Program-made: the position numbers and the translations under genes
In this document: positions 25,468 through 34,318 of the stretch, piece after piece
Numbering within the stretch: position 1 is the stretch's first letter
Layout: each line of letters opens with the position of its first letter
The notes under the pieces: generated by a model
The model's database searches: none
What the model was told of the DNA's origin: nothing
What the model saw: only the letters and a program-made list of their open reading frames with translations
Source: Paenibacillus validus NBRC 15382
GTDB lineage: Bacteria > Bacillota > Bacilli > Paenibacillales > NBRC-103111
DNA length: 64,000 nucleotides
Assembly (NCBI RefSeq): GCF_004000985.1
Contig: NZ_BIMH01000019.1
Span: forward strand, 21,346-85,345
Direction: 5' to 3'

Positions 25468-27055
25468 CATCATGCCGATGGGGCATCAAGGTATGGTCGC
25501 TTCCCCGCATTATATGGCCAGCACCGTCGGAAGCTTCGTCCTGCGCGAGGGAGGGAACGCTTTTGACGCTGCGGTTGCGGTTAGCGCAACCTTGGCCGTA
25601 GTCTATCCTCACATGACGGGAATCGGGGGCGATAGCTTTTTCTTAATGTATTCAGCGAAAGATCGAAAGGTCATCGGTCTTAACGGAAGCGGCCGTTCCG
25701 GCCGGGAGGTCTCTTCATCCCTGTTTAAGGATAAAGGGTTATCCCGTATTCCCGATCGCGGTGTTCTGAGCGCCATAACGGTACCCGGTATGGTCGATGC
25801 CTGGTGGGAGGCGTGGACCCGATTTGGCCGACTGCCTTGGGATAAGCTTATTGCCCCGGCTGTCCAATATGCCGAACAAGGCTTTCCGGTTTCCAGAGAT
25901 CTGTATCGCTGGATGTGTAAAGACGAGCAATGGATCCGCGAGGATAAGACTCTGAAGGAAGTATTTATGGATGGAGGCCGATTAAAAAGCGAGGGTTCGC
26001 GTCTCGTTCAATCCGAATTGGCGGCGACCTTGCGTCTTCTGATGAAGGAAGGAAGGGATGCTTTTTATAAAGGGCCGTTCATGGAAGCTATGGTCCTGGC
26101 CATTCGGGCTGACGGGGGGCTTCTGACTGAAGAAGATTTCCTCTCCCATCGAAGCGATTGGGTCGAGCCGTTGTCGACAACGTACAAAGGCGACCGGATT
26201 TACCAAATGCCGCCGAACTCCCAAGGATTTTCACTGCTGCTCATGATGAATATATTGGAGCATTTTGACCTGGCAGGCATTCCGCGAGATTCGGCCGCAT
26301 TTTATCACCTGATGGTGGAGGTCGTCAAAAAGGCATTTCAATATCGGGATCGTTACTTGACGGATCCGGATTTTGCGCATATTCCTGTAGACCAACTGTT
26401 GTCAAAAGATTTCGCAAGGCAATTAAGCGAGCAAATATCATTAACGCCCATGGAAGCCAGCCCTTTTCTATCTTCGCCCATGGGGCAGGATACCGCTTAT
26501 GCCGCTGTCGTGGACGATGAGGGGAACGCGGTCTCTTTCATCCAAAGCTTATACTATGATTTCGGGTCGGCCTACGTTCCGGAGGGTACAGGTGTGATTT
26601 TGCAAAATAGAGGTTCATTTTTTTCGCTGGATGCAGAGCACCCCAACGCCTTGCTTCCGAACAAACGCACCTTTCATACGTTGATGCCGGGGATGGTGCT
26701 GCGCGGGGAAAAGCCATACTTATTACTTGGAACCCAGGGCGGCGAAGGGCAGCCGCAAACACAGTTATCCATATTGACCGGTGTTTTGGATTATGGCTGC
26801 ACAATTCAAGAAGCGATCGCTTTGCCGCGTTGGGTGTATGGGCGGACTTGGGGTCAAGCGAGCGATTCGCTGAAAATGGAAAACCGGAATTTGCAATCGG
26901 CCGCGGAGAAGCTCATGCAGTGGGGGCATCGCGTGGAACTCGTGTCCGGTTGGGACGGTATAGTAGGCCAGGCCCAAGGAATCTGTATCGATACGAACGG
27001 GGTTATGTACGGCGCCGCCGATCCCCGAGGAGATGGTCTTGCCATCGGTTGGTAA
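25460..27055 (+). CDS. Gamma-glutamyltransferase family protein, possible oxamate amidohydrolase (HpxW-like)
   Basis: A 531-residue Ntn-hydrolase. The large-subunit half opens GMVASPHYMASTVGSFVLRE, AVAVSATLAVVYPHMTGIGG. The autocleavage and nucleophile Thr is in GQDTAYAAVVDDEGNAVSF, and the oxyanion region GTQGGEGQPQTQLSI follows. There is no signal peptide, unlike secreted glutathione-degrading Ggt. In Klebsiella a Ggt homologue, HpxW, hydrolyses oxamate from ureide breakdown. The context here (allantoate hydrolase, ureidoglycine aminotransferase) suggests a similar role. TTG at 25460 lies 9 bases after AAGGAG and overlaps pucG; ATG at 25472 is an alternative. Confidence 0.8.
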   Translation: MNNIMPMGHQGMVASPHYMASTVGSFVLREGGNAFDAAVAVSATLAVVYPHMTGIGGDSFFLMYSAKDRKVIGLNGSGRSGREVSSSLFKDKGLSRIPDRGVLSAITVPGMVDAWWEAWTRFGRLPWDKLIAPAVQYAEQGFPVSRDLYRWMCKDEQWIREDKTLKEVFMDGGRLKSEGSRLVQSELAATLRLLMKEGRDAFYKGPFMEAMVLAIRADGGLLTEEDFLSHRSDWVEPLSTTYKGDRIYQMPPNSQGFSLLLMMNILEHFDLAGIPRDSAAFYHLMVEVVKKAFQYRDRYLTDPDFAHIPVDQLLSKDFARQLSEQISLTPMEASPFLSSPMGQDTAYAAVVDDEGNAVSFIQSLYYDFGSAYVPEGTGVILQNRGSFFSLDAEHPNALLPNKRTFHTLMPGMVLRGEKPYLLLGTQGGEGQPQTQLSILTGVLDYGCTIQEAIALPRWVYGRTWGQASDSLKMENRNLQSAAEKLMQWGHRVELVSGWDGIVGQAQGICIDTNGVMYGAADPRGDGLAIGW

Positions 27056-27086
27056 AGTTCGGCAATGAAAGGAATGAAGGAGCAGG

Positions 27087-27635
27087 ATGATCAAGACGCT
27101 GTTGGATTTATTTATCGCTTTTGGGAGATCGACTATGCTGGGGTATGGCGGAGGCCCGTCGATTATTCCCTTGTACCAGAATGAAGTGGTGAACCGGTTT
27201 GGCTGGATGGGAAACGAGGAATTCGGACAAGCGCTTGCATTCGGCAATGCGCTTCCGGGTCCTATCGCAACCAAGCTTGCGGCCTATATCGGATTCAAGG
27301 TTGCGGGATGGAGCGGTGCTGTTGTTGCGGTCGGAGCCGTCGTGCTGCCGACCGCACTGCTCATGGTTTTGCTCGTGAATGTGATGTATAAATTGCAGAG
27401 CAATATTTATATTAAGGGTATGATCAAAGGGATTCAACCGGTCATTTTTGTCATGTTGGCCATGTTGGCGTTTGATTTTGCGAAGTTTGCTTTTCAAAAA
27501 GGAAGCGGGATGTTTTCTTTTCTGCCTTTTTTGATTGCAGCCCTTTTTTTTATTTCGGTGCAATATTTGGGGCTGAATCCGATCTGGGGGATTGTGGCTT
27601 CTCTGGTCATCGGCGCTATTTTCATGCATGGATAG
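27087..27635 (+). CDS. Chromate transporter (CHR) family half-protein
   Basis: A 182-residue single CHR domain. The signature is FIAFGRSTMLGYGGGPSIIP, EFGQALAFGNALPGPIATKL and AAYIGFKVAGWSGAVVAVGA, followed by three further membrane helices. Short CHR proteins usually come as adjacent pairs that assemble into an antiparallel unit; no partner is visible here. The gene starts 31 bp after the Ggt homologue with an AAGGAG site and so appears to belong to the ureide operon. CHR proteins export chromate in some cases, but many have unknown anion substrates; an organic anion such as oxalate or oxamate is speculation. Confidence 0.82.
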   Translation: MIKTLLDLFIAFGRSTMLGYGGGPSIIPLYQNEVVNRFGWMGNEEFGQALAFGNALPGPIATKLAAYIGFKVAGWSGAVVAVGAVVLPTALLMVLLVNVMYKLQSNIYIKGMIKGIQPVIFVMLAMLAFDFAKFAFQKGSGMFSFLPFLIAALFFISVQYLGLNPIWGIVASLVIGAIFMHG

Positions 27636-27799
27636 ACTGCTGATGAGGCAGCTGCCTAACGCCTGGCGATGACCATAACGCGTATGATCCCCCCTGTTAT
27701 CCCCTTGGAATGTATGCTCCATAGCAAGCGGAATCCACGATAGCGTTCTTCCACGACTTTAATGGGCCGGCTACCTTGGCAGCCTGTTTTCTGTAAAGA

Positions 27800-27838
27800 A
27801 AAATGACATGCAGCCGTTGCCGGCTTGCATGTCATTTT
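27800..27838 (+). terminator. Strong terminator after the ureide operon
   Basis: The stem AAAATGACATGCA/TGCATGTCATTTT is perfect over 13 bp and encloses an inner GCCG/CGGC stem. It lies 165 bp after the chr stop and is A- and T-flanked on both sides. Confidence 0.8.
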
Positions 27839-27929
27839 CCGTTGTCCACCATTTTATGCCCGTTAGCCATACATGCAGCGCCGCACCTCAGATGATGAAA
27901 ATGGTTAGAATCCGTCCATAATGCTACTA

Positions 27930-28322
27930 CGGCTGGGAGAGGATCGATGGCTGACTTCATCCCTTTGTGCGACAGCAGTCGCTCGTCCTCGACGATCTGT
28001 TTGGCAAGATTCAGTTATTCGCTCACCGAGCCTTCATGGTCAGGCAGCAGCTTCTTCTCGAGCTTCGGATGCCGCTTGACCACAACGCGAAGCAGACGCT
28101 TTGCCGCATCCCGCCGTACGTCGAGCGGACTTTGTTCCGGCTGTGCCAGCCTGCGTGCGGGTTTCTTGTACGATACGTTCGTCTGATAGATGGTACAGGA
28201 TTTGCAATAACTGCAAACGAAACAGCAGATCCGGCTCATTTACCGGTCTGCTGTAATACTTAACACAAGGATTGTTCTACCAGCTCGTGAATGAAACCAA
28301 AATCTTTCATGGGAGTTTTCAT
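27930..28322 (-). pseudogene. IS1182-like transposase remnant
   Basis: On the minus strand an ATG at 28322 after GAGGGG opens MKTPMKDFGFIHELVEQSL; the frame then shifts to KYYSRPVNEPDLLFRLQLLQ, continuing ILYHLSDERIVQETR. That is the usual N-terminal region of IS1182-like transposases. A further frame carries RRDAAKRLLRVVVKRHPKLE and the next LNLAKQIVEDERLLSHKGMK, consistent with middle parts of the protein. At least two frameshifts and large deletions are present. The family is assigned from memory. It occupies the gap between the chr gene and dctA. Confidence 0.5.
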
Positions 28323-28350
28323 CCCCTCTTTTTTCACATGATATGCCGGG

Positions 28351-29691
28351 TCAGAACGCTTGCTTCTTAGTTGCATCGGCAAGGTTAGTTTCGCCGAGAG
28401 CATACGCAAGTCTGCCGTCAAGCACGTTTTCCGCCTGATGCTTATTAAGCAAGCCCTCCCAACGCGCAACGACGAAGGTGGCAACAGCATACCCAATAAT
28501 ATTGACTGTTGTCCGATAATTTCCCATGAATCGGTCAGGCGCAAGCATCAGGGCGACTGCGGCCATTGGTATGGAGCCTGTTGCCGCCGCGGTTGCTGAC
28601 AGTGCAACAAATGCGGACCCCGGTATTCCGGCCATCCCCTTGGACGTTAACAGCAGAACTCCCAGAAGCACAAGCTGCTCGGCAATGCTCAAATGAGTGC
28701 CGGTCGCTTGGGCGAGAAAAACCAGTGCCAGCGATAAATAGATTGAGGCCCCGTCCAGATTGAACGAATATCCTGTAGGCACCACCAGTCCGACAACGGC
28801 GCGGTTGCAGCCGGCGTGCTCGAACTTATTCATCAGCTGCGGCATGACCGCTTCCGTCGAACCTGTTGCGAACGCGAGAAGAATCTCCTCGCGGACGTAG
28901 AGAATTAGTTTCCAGAGACTGAGACCAACGTATGCCCGCATGATGATGGCTAATATAATGAGAAAGGCAACACATGCGACGGTCATGGCAATAAACAGTT
29001 TACCGAATGAAAGGAGCGTGTTAATCCCGTACTGGCTGACCGCGAAGGCCAATGCGCCGAATGTCGCTAGCGCCGTAAGCTTCATGATATAGCCCATAAT
29101 TTGAAACATGACTTTGTTGGCATGTTCAAGGAAATCGACCAGAACCTCCGACGTCCGTCCGCCAATATGGATGATTGCAAAGCCGCACAAACAAGATATT
29201 AGCAATACTTGCAATATCGAATTGTTTGCGAACGCTCCGATGGCGCTTTCCGGGATCATATTCAGGAAGAAATCCGTCGTGCTGGGAAGCTGCGAGCCCT
29301 TGGTCGCTTTGGTGACTGCATCCGTTGATAGGGTAGCGGTATTGACATTCATTCCTGCACCGGGATTCATCAAGTTTGCAACTACCATGCCTATGATCAG
29401 CGCGATGGTCGTTACGATTTCGAAGTAGAGGATCGTTTTTCCTCCCATTCTTCCGACCGCTTTTATGTCACCGACCTTGGCAATACCAACGACAACAACT
29501 CCAAAAACAAGCGGTGCAATGATCATTTTGATCAGTTTGATGAAGCCATCGCCTAGCGGCTTCAGGGCAATGCCAATGGTCGGCCAAAAATAGCCCACTA
29601 AAATACCCGCGACGATCGATGCAATAATCTGAAAAAATAGTCCTTTGTAAAAGGGCCTCTTTAATATCTCAGTTTGCGTTTGCGAATTCAT
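28351..29691 (-). CDS. dctA: Dicarboxylate/amino acid:cation symporter, DctA type
   Basis: A 446-residue DAACS (GltP/DctA) family secondary transporter. Diagnostic blocks are FIKLIKMIIAPLVFGVVVVG, AFATGSTEAVMPQLMNKFEH (the serine-rich hairpin region), VVPTGYSFNLDGASIYLSLA (substrate and cation site) and LLLTSKGMAGIPGSAFVALS (second hairpin). The FNLDG and TEAVMP variants are closer to C4-dicarboxylate carriers than to glutamate carriers. ATG at 29691 follows GGAGAG. It is divergent from the pucR gene, sharing a 213-bp region with a symmetrical motif pair, so PucR probably controls it. Confidence 0.92.
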   Translation of the reverse strand: MNSQTQTEILKRPFYKGLFFQIIASIVAGILVGYFWPTIGIALKPLGDGFIKLIKMIIAPLVFGVVVVGIAKVGDIKAVGRMGGKTILYFEIVTTIALIIGMVVANLMNPGAGMNVNTATLSTDAVTKATKGSQLPSTTDFFLNMIPESAIGAFANNSILQVLLISCLCGFAIIHIGGRTSEVLVDFLEHANKVMFQIMGYIMKLTALATFGALAFAVSQYGINTLLSFGKLFIAMTVACVAFLIILAIIMRAYVGLSLWKLILYVREEILLAFATGSTEAVMPQLMNKFEHAGCNRAVVGLVVPTGYSFNLDGASIYLSLALVFLAQATGTHLSIAEQLVLLGVLLLTSKGMAGIPGSAFVALSATAAATGSIPMAAVALMLAPDRFMGNYRTTVNIIGYAVATFVVARWEGLLNKHQAENVLDGRLAYALGETNLADATKKQAF

Positions 29692-29728
29692 ACTCTCTTT
29701 CTCTCCTTCCAACCATTTAACGTGACCT

Positions 29729-29856
29729 TATATCACATATATTGTTTGTTTATATAACAGATTATAATGAATTTATTTGACTTATTCATCATACAGAATA
29801 AACAAAATTAAAATTCCCTTTGTTCATATTGCACAAAATCCGCCCTATGTGATATA
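29729..29856. promoter_or_regulatory. Inverted 10-bp motif pair in the dctA-pucR divergent region
   Basis: TATATCACAT (29729-29738) and its exact reverse complement ATGTGATATA (29847-29856) lie 37 and 48 bp from the dctA and pucR start codons respectively. The near-symmetric placement at two divergent genes suggests two binding sites of one regulator, most simply PucR. The binding itself is inferred. Confidence 0.45.
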
Positions 29857-29904
29857 TTTTTGTTAAATTATATTACGCATAATGTAATGAAGGAGAGGTT
29901 GTCC

Positions 29905-31557
29905 ATGATATTAGCGGATCTTCTGAAAATTCCCTGCTTGTCCACATCCAGAGTAATCGCCGGGGAAGAAGGGTTGAACCGCATCGTCTATTCTGTCAAC
30001 ATGATGGACGCTCCGGATATTATCGACTTTTTAAAACCTCAGGAGCTGCTGCTAACCACGGCATATGTCATAAAGGATCGTCCGGAAGCACTGGAATCTC
30101 TGGTCTCCAATATGGCCAATGTCGGCTGCGCCGGACTCATGATCAAGACGAAGCGCTTTTTACCGGCAATCCCTATTCGTGTTGTAGAAGTCGCCAATAA
30201 GCTGAACTTTCCCATCATTGAGCTTCCTCTGGATTTTTCTCTTGGAGAAATTATGAACCAGTCGCTCAGCTATATTCTCGAAAAAAGTGCCGACGAGCTG
30301 CGATACGCTTTAGAAAGCCACAGACATTTCACCAGTATCGTGCTGGAGGGAAAAAGCATTCCGGAGATTGTGCAAGAGCTCTCCAAGTTGCTGGATTCCC
30401 CTACACTGCTGTTAAATCATAAACTGGAGCTCATTTCTTCATCCCGACATTTTCAAAGCGCACCTTATATGGCGTTGCTGCCCGTCATCCAGCATGCATT
30501 AACGGCCTTGCCGGCCACCCGCTCCACCCAATCTTTGTCCTTGGTGGCGGATGCCGATTCACCATGCCGAAACGTAGCCGTTCACCCTATTCAAACCTAT
30601 CAGCCTCAAGGATTCCTGATTTCGTTCATTGACAATCCGCCAACCAATAAACATCCCTTAATGGCAATGGAGCAAGCGGCCAACGTGATCAGCTTCGAAA
30701 TGCTGAAACAGCAGGCGGTAAAGGAACGCTCAAGAAGGTACAAGAATGAATTTTTTTCGGATTTGGTGGAAGGGTTCGTAACCTCCGAACAGGAAGTGAT
30801 TCATCGGGGAAAAAGATACGGTCTAAACGAACACAGCACCTCTTTGTGTATCGCAGCCAAAAAAGACGCGCCGGCGGAATCAAACGGCATAAACCCCGCT
30901 TCGCTTGAAGACAGCAGATTTACGGAGCGCGAGGAACTCTATCAATTAATTAAAAAAGGATTTACGGATCATGGAACGCCCTTTGTCATTTTCACGAAAA
31001 ACGACCTGTTTGTTGTCATCCTTTCCTATAATCCGAATGAGCCTTATCTTCAAGAAACGGAAATGGAACTGGCGGAGCTATTAAAAAAGATTGCCGATGA
31101 GATCTATAAGAGGACTCAGATTGCCGTCTCCTTCGGAGTTGGTAATCCCGTGCAAAAGCTCTTGGATATTTCCGTCACCTACAAAGAAGCGTTCGATGCC
31201 CTGCAAACCGGATATCTCAGTAAGAAAAGGATGTTTGTCCAATTCAATCACATTAAAGAATTGGCGGATTTATTACGAATGGTTCCCATAGGAGAGTTGA
31301 AGAAATTTTACTTGGACACCTTTCAAGATCTGAAAGGACTGGAGGAAAAAGAACGAAAAGAACTGATGAGAACACTGATGGTCTTTTATGAGAATCATTG
31401 CCAAATCGCTGAAACCGCCAAACAGCTTTTTGTTCATCGAAATACCGTTATCTACCGATTGGACAAGTGCGAGCAATTAACAGGACGGAGTTTGCGCACC
31501 CCAAGCGATAGTCTTCGCTTCCGGGTCGCTTATCTGATTGAACCTCTACTCCATTAG
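29905..31557 (+). CDS. PucR family transcriptional regulator
   Basis: A 550-residue regulator with the PucR architecture. The N-terminal PucR domain is MILADLLKIPCLSTSRVIAG then DAPDIIDFLKPQELLLTTAY. A middle GGDEF-like/CdaR segment follows (AVSFGVGNPVQKLLDISVTY). The C-terminal HTH_30 domain is CQIAETAKQLFVHRNTVIYR then LDKCEQLTGRSLRTPSDSLR. B. subtilis PucR governs purine and ureide catabolism with allantoate as effector, which fits the ureide genes upstream and the divergent dctA. ATG at 29905 is preferred over upstream in-frame starts because AAGGAGAGG precedes it. Confidence 0.92.
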   Translation: MILADLLKIPCLSTSRVIAGEEGLNRIVYSVNMMDAPDIIDFLKPQELLLTTAYVIKDRPEALESLVSNMANVGCAGLMIKTKRFLPAIPIRVVEVANKLNFPIIELPLDFSLGEIMNQSLSYILEKSADELRYALESHRHFTSIVLEGKSIPEIVQELSKLLDSPTLLLNHKLELISSSRHFQSAPYMALLPVIQHALTALPATRSTQSLSLVADADSPCRNVAVHPIQTYQPQGFLISFIDNPPTNKHPLMAMEQAANVISFEMLKQQAVKERSRRYKNEFFSDLVEGFVTSEQEVIHRGKRYGLNEHSTSLCIAAKKDAPAESNGINPASLEDSRFTEREELYQLIKKGFTDHGTPFVIFTKNDLFVVILSYNPNEPYLQETEMELAELLKKIADEIYKRTQIAVSFGVGNPVQKLLDISVTYKEAFDALQTGYLSKKRMFVQFNHIKELADLLRMVPIGELKKFYLDTFQDLKGLEEKERKELMRTLMVFYENHCQIAETAKQLFVHRNTVIYRLDKCEQLTGRSLRTPSDSLRFRVAYLIEPLLH

Positions 31558-31587
31558 CTTGATAGAGAAGAACGTTCTCTTTTGCGT

Positions 31588-31771
31588 TGTATCGAAAGGT
31601 TTCTTAACATCTTAAAATCCGAATTCTTATACACACAGGAATTTGAGAGTATTGAACCATTCAAAGTGGAACTAGAAAAATAGATACTACTATAATCACA
31701 AACGAATTAAGACAAAACTAAAAGGCATGAGCCCAGTACAGTACCGAACTCATGCCTTAAAGGCAGCTTAA
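31588..31771 (+). pseudogene. IS3 family (IS150-type) transposase C-terminal remnant
   Basis: The plus strand reads RCIERFLNILKSEFLYTQEF then ESIEPFKVELEK and a stop; one frame over it continues YYNHKRIKTKLKGMSPVQYR then THALKAA. This is the rve-domain end of IS3 transposases, with the YNxxR/SPxxYR signature. Everything upstream is missing. Its stop codon abuts the stop of the convergent gene at 31772. Confidence 0.8.
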
Positions 31772-32257
31772 CTATATCGTGTCTTGAGGATTACGATTAA
31801 ACTCCAGGTCCCCAAGGATCTCTTTGTCCTCAACGTTGTCGCGGATAACTTTCTGCACACCGATAGCGCTGTACGAGATAAGGAGAACCACGGCAATGTA
31901 GTATCCTTTGACGTTCAATTCAAAGGGCGCATTATATAGTCCAATAAAGAACATTGCATAGCCAATCAATAAACCGATATATGACATGCCAGTAAAGGCT
32001 GTCGTATTACGCATTTTATGCTTTGGGTTATCTTGCTGCAAAAATTTGTCTTCTGCGTTGTCTCGGGCAACCTTCTGCACCACAATACAGGTCATCGTTA
32101 TGAGAACCACACAAAGGATATAGTACCCTTTGACATTAAGCTGCCAATCCGCGTTATAAACCCCAATTGCAAATAAAAACAATCCTGCTGCAAAAGCGAA
32201 GTAAGATACAGCTGTAAAAGCAGGTGTATTCCTTCTTTGATATTTTTGATGATTCAT
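31772..32257 (-). CDS. YiaA/YiaB family inner membrane protein
   Basis: A 161-residue membrane protein made of two copies of the YiaAB two-helix domain. Copy one is NTPAFTAVSYFAFAAGLFLF then IGVYNADWQLNVKGYYILCV. Copy two is NTTAFTGMSYIGLLIGYAMF then FIGLYNAPFELNVKGYYIAV. Each is followed by a similar short acidic segment (VQKVARDNAEDK, VQKVIRDNVEDK), so an internal duplication is plain. GGAGG lies 10 bases before the ATG. The function of the family is unknown. Its 3' end abuts the IS3 remnant. Confidence 0.85.
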   Translation of the reverse strand: MNHQKYQRRNTPAFTAVSYFAFAAGLFLFAIGVYNADWQLNVKGYYILCVVLITMTCIVVQKVARDNAEDKFLQQDNPKHKMRNTTAFTGMSYIGLLIGYAMFFIGLYNAPFELNVKGYYIAVVLLISYSAIGVQKVIRDNVEDKEILGDLEFNRNPQDTI

Positions 32258-32355
32258 ATGCGTTTATCCTCCATAGCAACCATTTTTGGTTAATACTTGA
32301 ACTACTTATAATTTAAATAATTTACCAATATCCTACAAGTACTATCTTTTTTTAG

Positions 32356-32645
32356 TACCACACTAAGGCCCAGGACAAGCAAAATCAACTCATTGAAAAC
32401 ACTTGCTCTTTGCATTTGGTTGTCGGTGTAGATATTGCCCAGGAGGCTCACGTTGCTCGTTCGGTCAGCTATTGGGGAATTGCACTGGGATCGCCGCTGG
32501 AGTTCGGCAACCATGACGAGGGCTTTCAACTGTTCGGTCGTTGGATTCAAGATCTGCTCAAGTCTTACAAGTTGACCAAAGTCATCGTCGGCATGGAACC
32601 TCCCCACCTATCGGGATATGTTGCGCAAAATGGACCCGTTCCGTT
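32356..32645 (+). pseudogene. IS110 family transposase N-terminal remnant (second copy)
   Basis: An open frame reads KAQDKQNQLIENTCSLHLVV then GVDIAQEAHVARSVSYWGIA and LGSPLEFGNHDEGFQLFGRW, ending KVIVGMEPP. This is the first 90 or so residues of an IS110 DEDD transposase. After GMEP, where GHYW is expected, the sequence turns unrelated, and no start codon is seen. It differs clearly from the remnant at 774-1219, so it derives from another element. Confidence 0.75.
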
Positions 32646-32654
32646 AGAAAAACC

Positions 32655-32960
32655 GACCTCCACCCCTTAGTTAGATGTGACGAAGCATGTAAGGGCATAG
32701 ACCCGTTGAGACATGGGAGCGAGAATCGCTAGGGCTACGTGGAGACGTGCACAATATGGAACAACTTGGGTGTTGGACACCACACCTTTGTTCTCGCATG
32801 CCCTTTCTACGGATCTAGCCACCGGCTCCTCCGTGTGACTCTCTTCTCTCATCTTACACAGGGTGAAATCCTGCGAATTCATGAGTCTCAGCGAGGAAAC
32901 TGAATCATATTGAGGGAGCGTAATAAACTGGAGTTTGAAATTGACGTGAGAAAATAAATT
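32655..32960. other. Non-coding stretch, possible structured-RNA or group II intron fragment
   Basis: No gene is apparent. The stretch has GC-rich, hairpin-prone blocks and a plus-strand segment (GTGAAATCCTGCGAATTC, then AGTCTCAGCGAGGAAACTGA) that reminds me of the domain I region of bacterial group II introns. No reverse transcriptase gene or domain V is visible. This is weak recognition only. Confidence 0.25.
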
Positions 32961-33016
32961 TCATGCCGATGTTATTAGGAATCCCGGGAGGCCACAAGCA
33001 TCAATTCAAAAAAAAA

Positions 33017-33036
33017 CAGACCATTGGCATGGTCTG
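33017..33036 (-). terminator. Intrinsic terminator of the dehydratase/ABC operon
   Basis: On the minus strand the perfect 8-bp stem CAGACCAT/ATGGTCTG with loop GCCA is followed by a run of nine T (33008-33016). It lies 60 bp after the dehydratase stop. Confidence 0.85.
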
Positions 33037-33095
33037 CGTGATAGCATTAACGGGTATCACCGTTTAAGCATTGAATCCACTCAAGTCTAATCGAG

Positions 33096-34292
33096 TCACG
33101 GACGTGCCGATGTCCCGTCCGGCAAACGGGCCAACGTCCATTTTGGAAGTACGTTCGTACACGGATACTTCTTTGCTTTTTCTTCATCGATATCGATGCC
33201 GAGTCCTGGAAGGTCATTCGGATATACATATCCGTCTTTTTCTACGGGGCATCCGGAGAATACTTCGTAAACTTCTTCCTTGAATCCGTTCCACTCCTGA
33301 ATACCGAAATTGATGCTGCTTATGTCCAAATGCACGTTTGCGGCATGACCTACCGGAGAAACATCTCCCGGCCCGTGCCACGCAGTGCGGATGCCGAAAG
33401 CCTCTGCCATGGACGTCATTTTTTTAGCCGGAGTTATTCCGCCTACTTGGCTAACGTGCACACGGATAAAGTCAATCAAGCGATTGGACATAAGCGGAAG
33501 CCATTCATTCGGATTGTTAAACAGTTCCCCCATGGCGATTGGAGTCACCGTATGCTGACGAATCGTGCGATACCATTCGATTTGTTCCGGCGGCAGCGCG
33601 TCCTCCAGATAAAACAGCCGGAATGGTTCCATCTGCTTAGCGAACGCGACCGCGTCTATAGGAGACAGCCGTTCATGAACATCGTGCAAAAATTCGATTT
33701 CCCAGCCAAGCTTGCCACGCAAGTGCTCGAACAATTCGACGATCCCTCTCATATAAGCCTTCGGATCGTAATAAACGCCGTCCAATGCGTTCTCAGGTTT
33801 GATAATTTTTTGGTCCCGACCGCCATATAGCCCCATCTGACAGCGCACATAACGGACGCCCTGTTCCATATAAGACCTTACATTTTCTTCTACCTCTTCT
33901 TTGCACGATCCGTCAGCATGCTTGTATATTGCAGCGCCTTCGCGGCATTTGCCGCCAAGCAGCTGATACACCGGTAAACCGGCAATTTTCCCTTTTATAT
34001 CCCATAACGCCATATCGACGCCCGAAAGAGCATTGTTAAACTCCGGACCATTGCGCCAATAGCCGCTTACCATCGCAGTCTGCCAAATATCCTCGATACG
34101 GTGTACGTCTTTTCCGATTAGAAAAGGCTTTAAGTAATCCTCGATAGCTGAGGCAACAGTCAAATATCTTTGGGTAAACGTAGCGCATCCCAAGCCATAC
34201 AAGCCGGGTTCCGACGTTTCGACTTTGACCACCACCAGGTTGATTCCCTCCGGGGCAGTCAGTATCGTTTTCACATCGCGTATAGTAATCAT
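33096..34292 (-). CDS. Enolase-superfamily sugar-acid dehydratase (RspA / D-mannonate dehydratase-like)
   Basis: A 398-residue member of the mandelate racemase subgroup. The N-terminal capping domain starts MITIRDVKTILTAPEGINLV and the barrel contains ALSGVDMALWDIKGKIAGLP, the metal ligands in EIEFLHDVHERLSP (Asp) and LFYLEDALPPEQ (Glu), IAMGELFNNPNEW (Glu) and the catalytic His in IRTAWHGPGDVSPVGHAAN. This combination is that of the RspA/ManD family, which dehydrates D-mannonate or D-gluconate, some members with very low activity. ATG at 34292 follows GGAG by 8 bases. It closes the ABC transporter operon, so the transported sugar acid or a derivative is the probable substrate. Confidence 0.9.
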   Translation of the reverse strand: MITIRDVKTILTAPEGINLVVVKVETSEPGLYGLGCATFTQRYLTVASAIEDYLKPFLIGKDVHRIEDIWQTAMVSGYWRNGPEFNNALSGVDMALWDIKGKIAGLPVYQLLGGKCREGAAIYKHADGSCKEEVEENVRSYMEQGVRYVRCQMGLYGGRDQKIIKPENALDGVYYDPKAYMRGIVELFEHLRGKLGWEIEFLHDVHERLSPIDAVAFAKQMEPFRLFYLEDALPPEQIEWYRTIRQHTVTPIAMGELFNNPNEWLPLMSNRLIDFIRVHVSQVGGITPAKKMTSMAEAFGIRTAWHGPGDVSPVGHAANVHLDISSINFGIQEWNGFKEEVYEVFSGCPVEKDGYVYPNDLPGLGIDIDEEKAKKYPCTNVLPKWTLARLPDGTSARP

Positions 34293-34318
34293 CTTCGCTG
34301 CTCCTATCCGAACATACT

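Noticed and set aside
25460..27055. Secreted glutathione gamma-glutamyltransferase call
   Set aside because: No signal peptide and a ureide-operon context; kept as family-level with HpxW as a hypothesis.
32667..32882. 71-codon minus-strand frame between IS110 remnant and dehydratase operon
   Set aside because: No ribosome site or recognisable domain; the stretch looks structured rather than coding.
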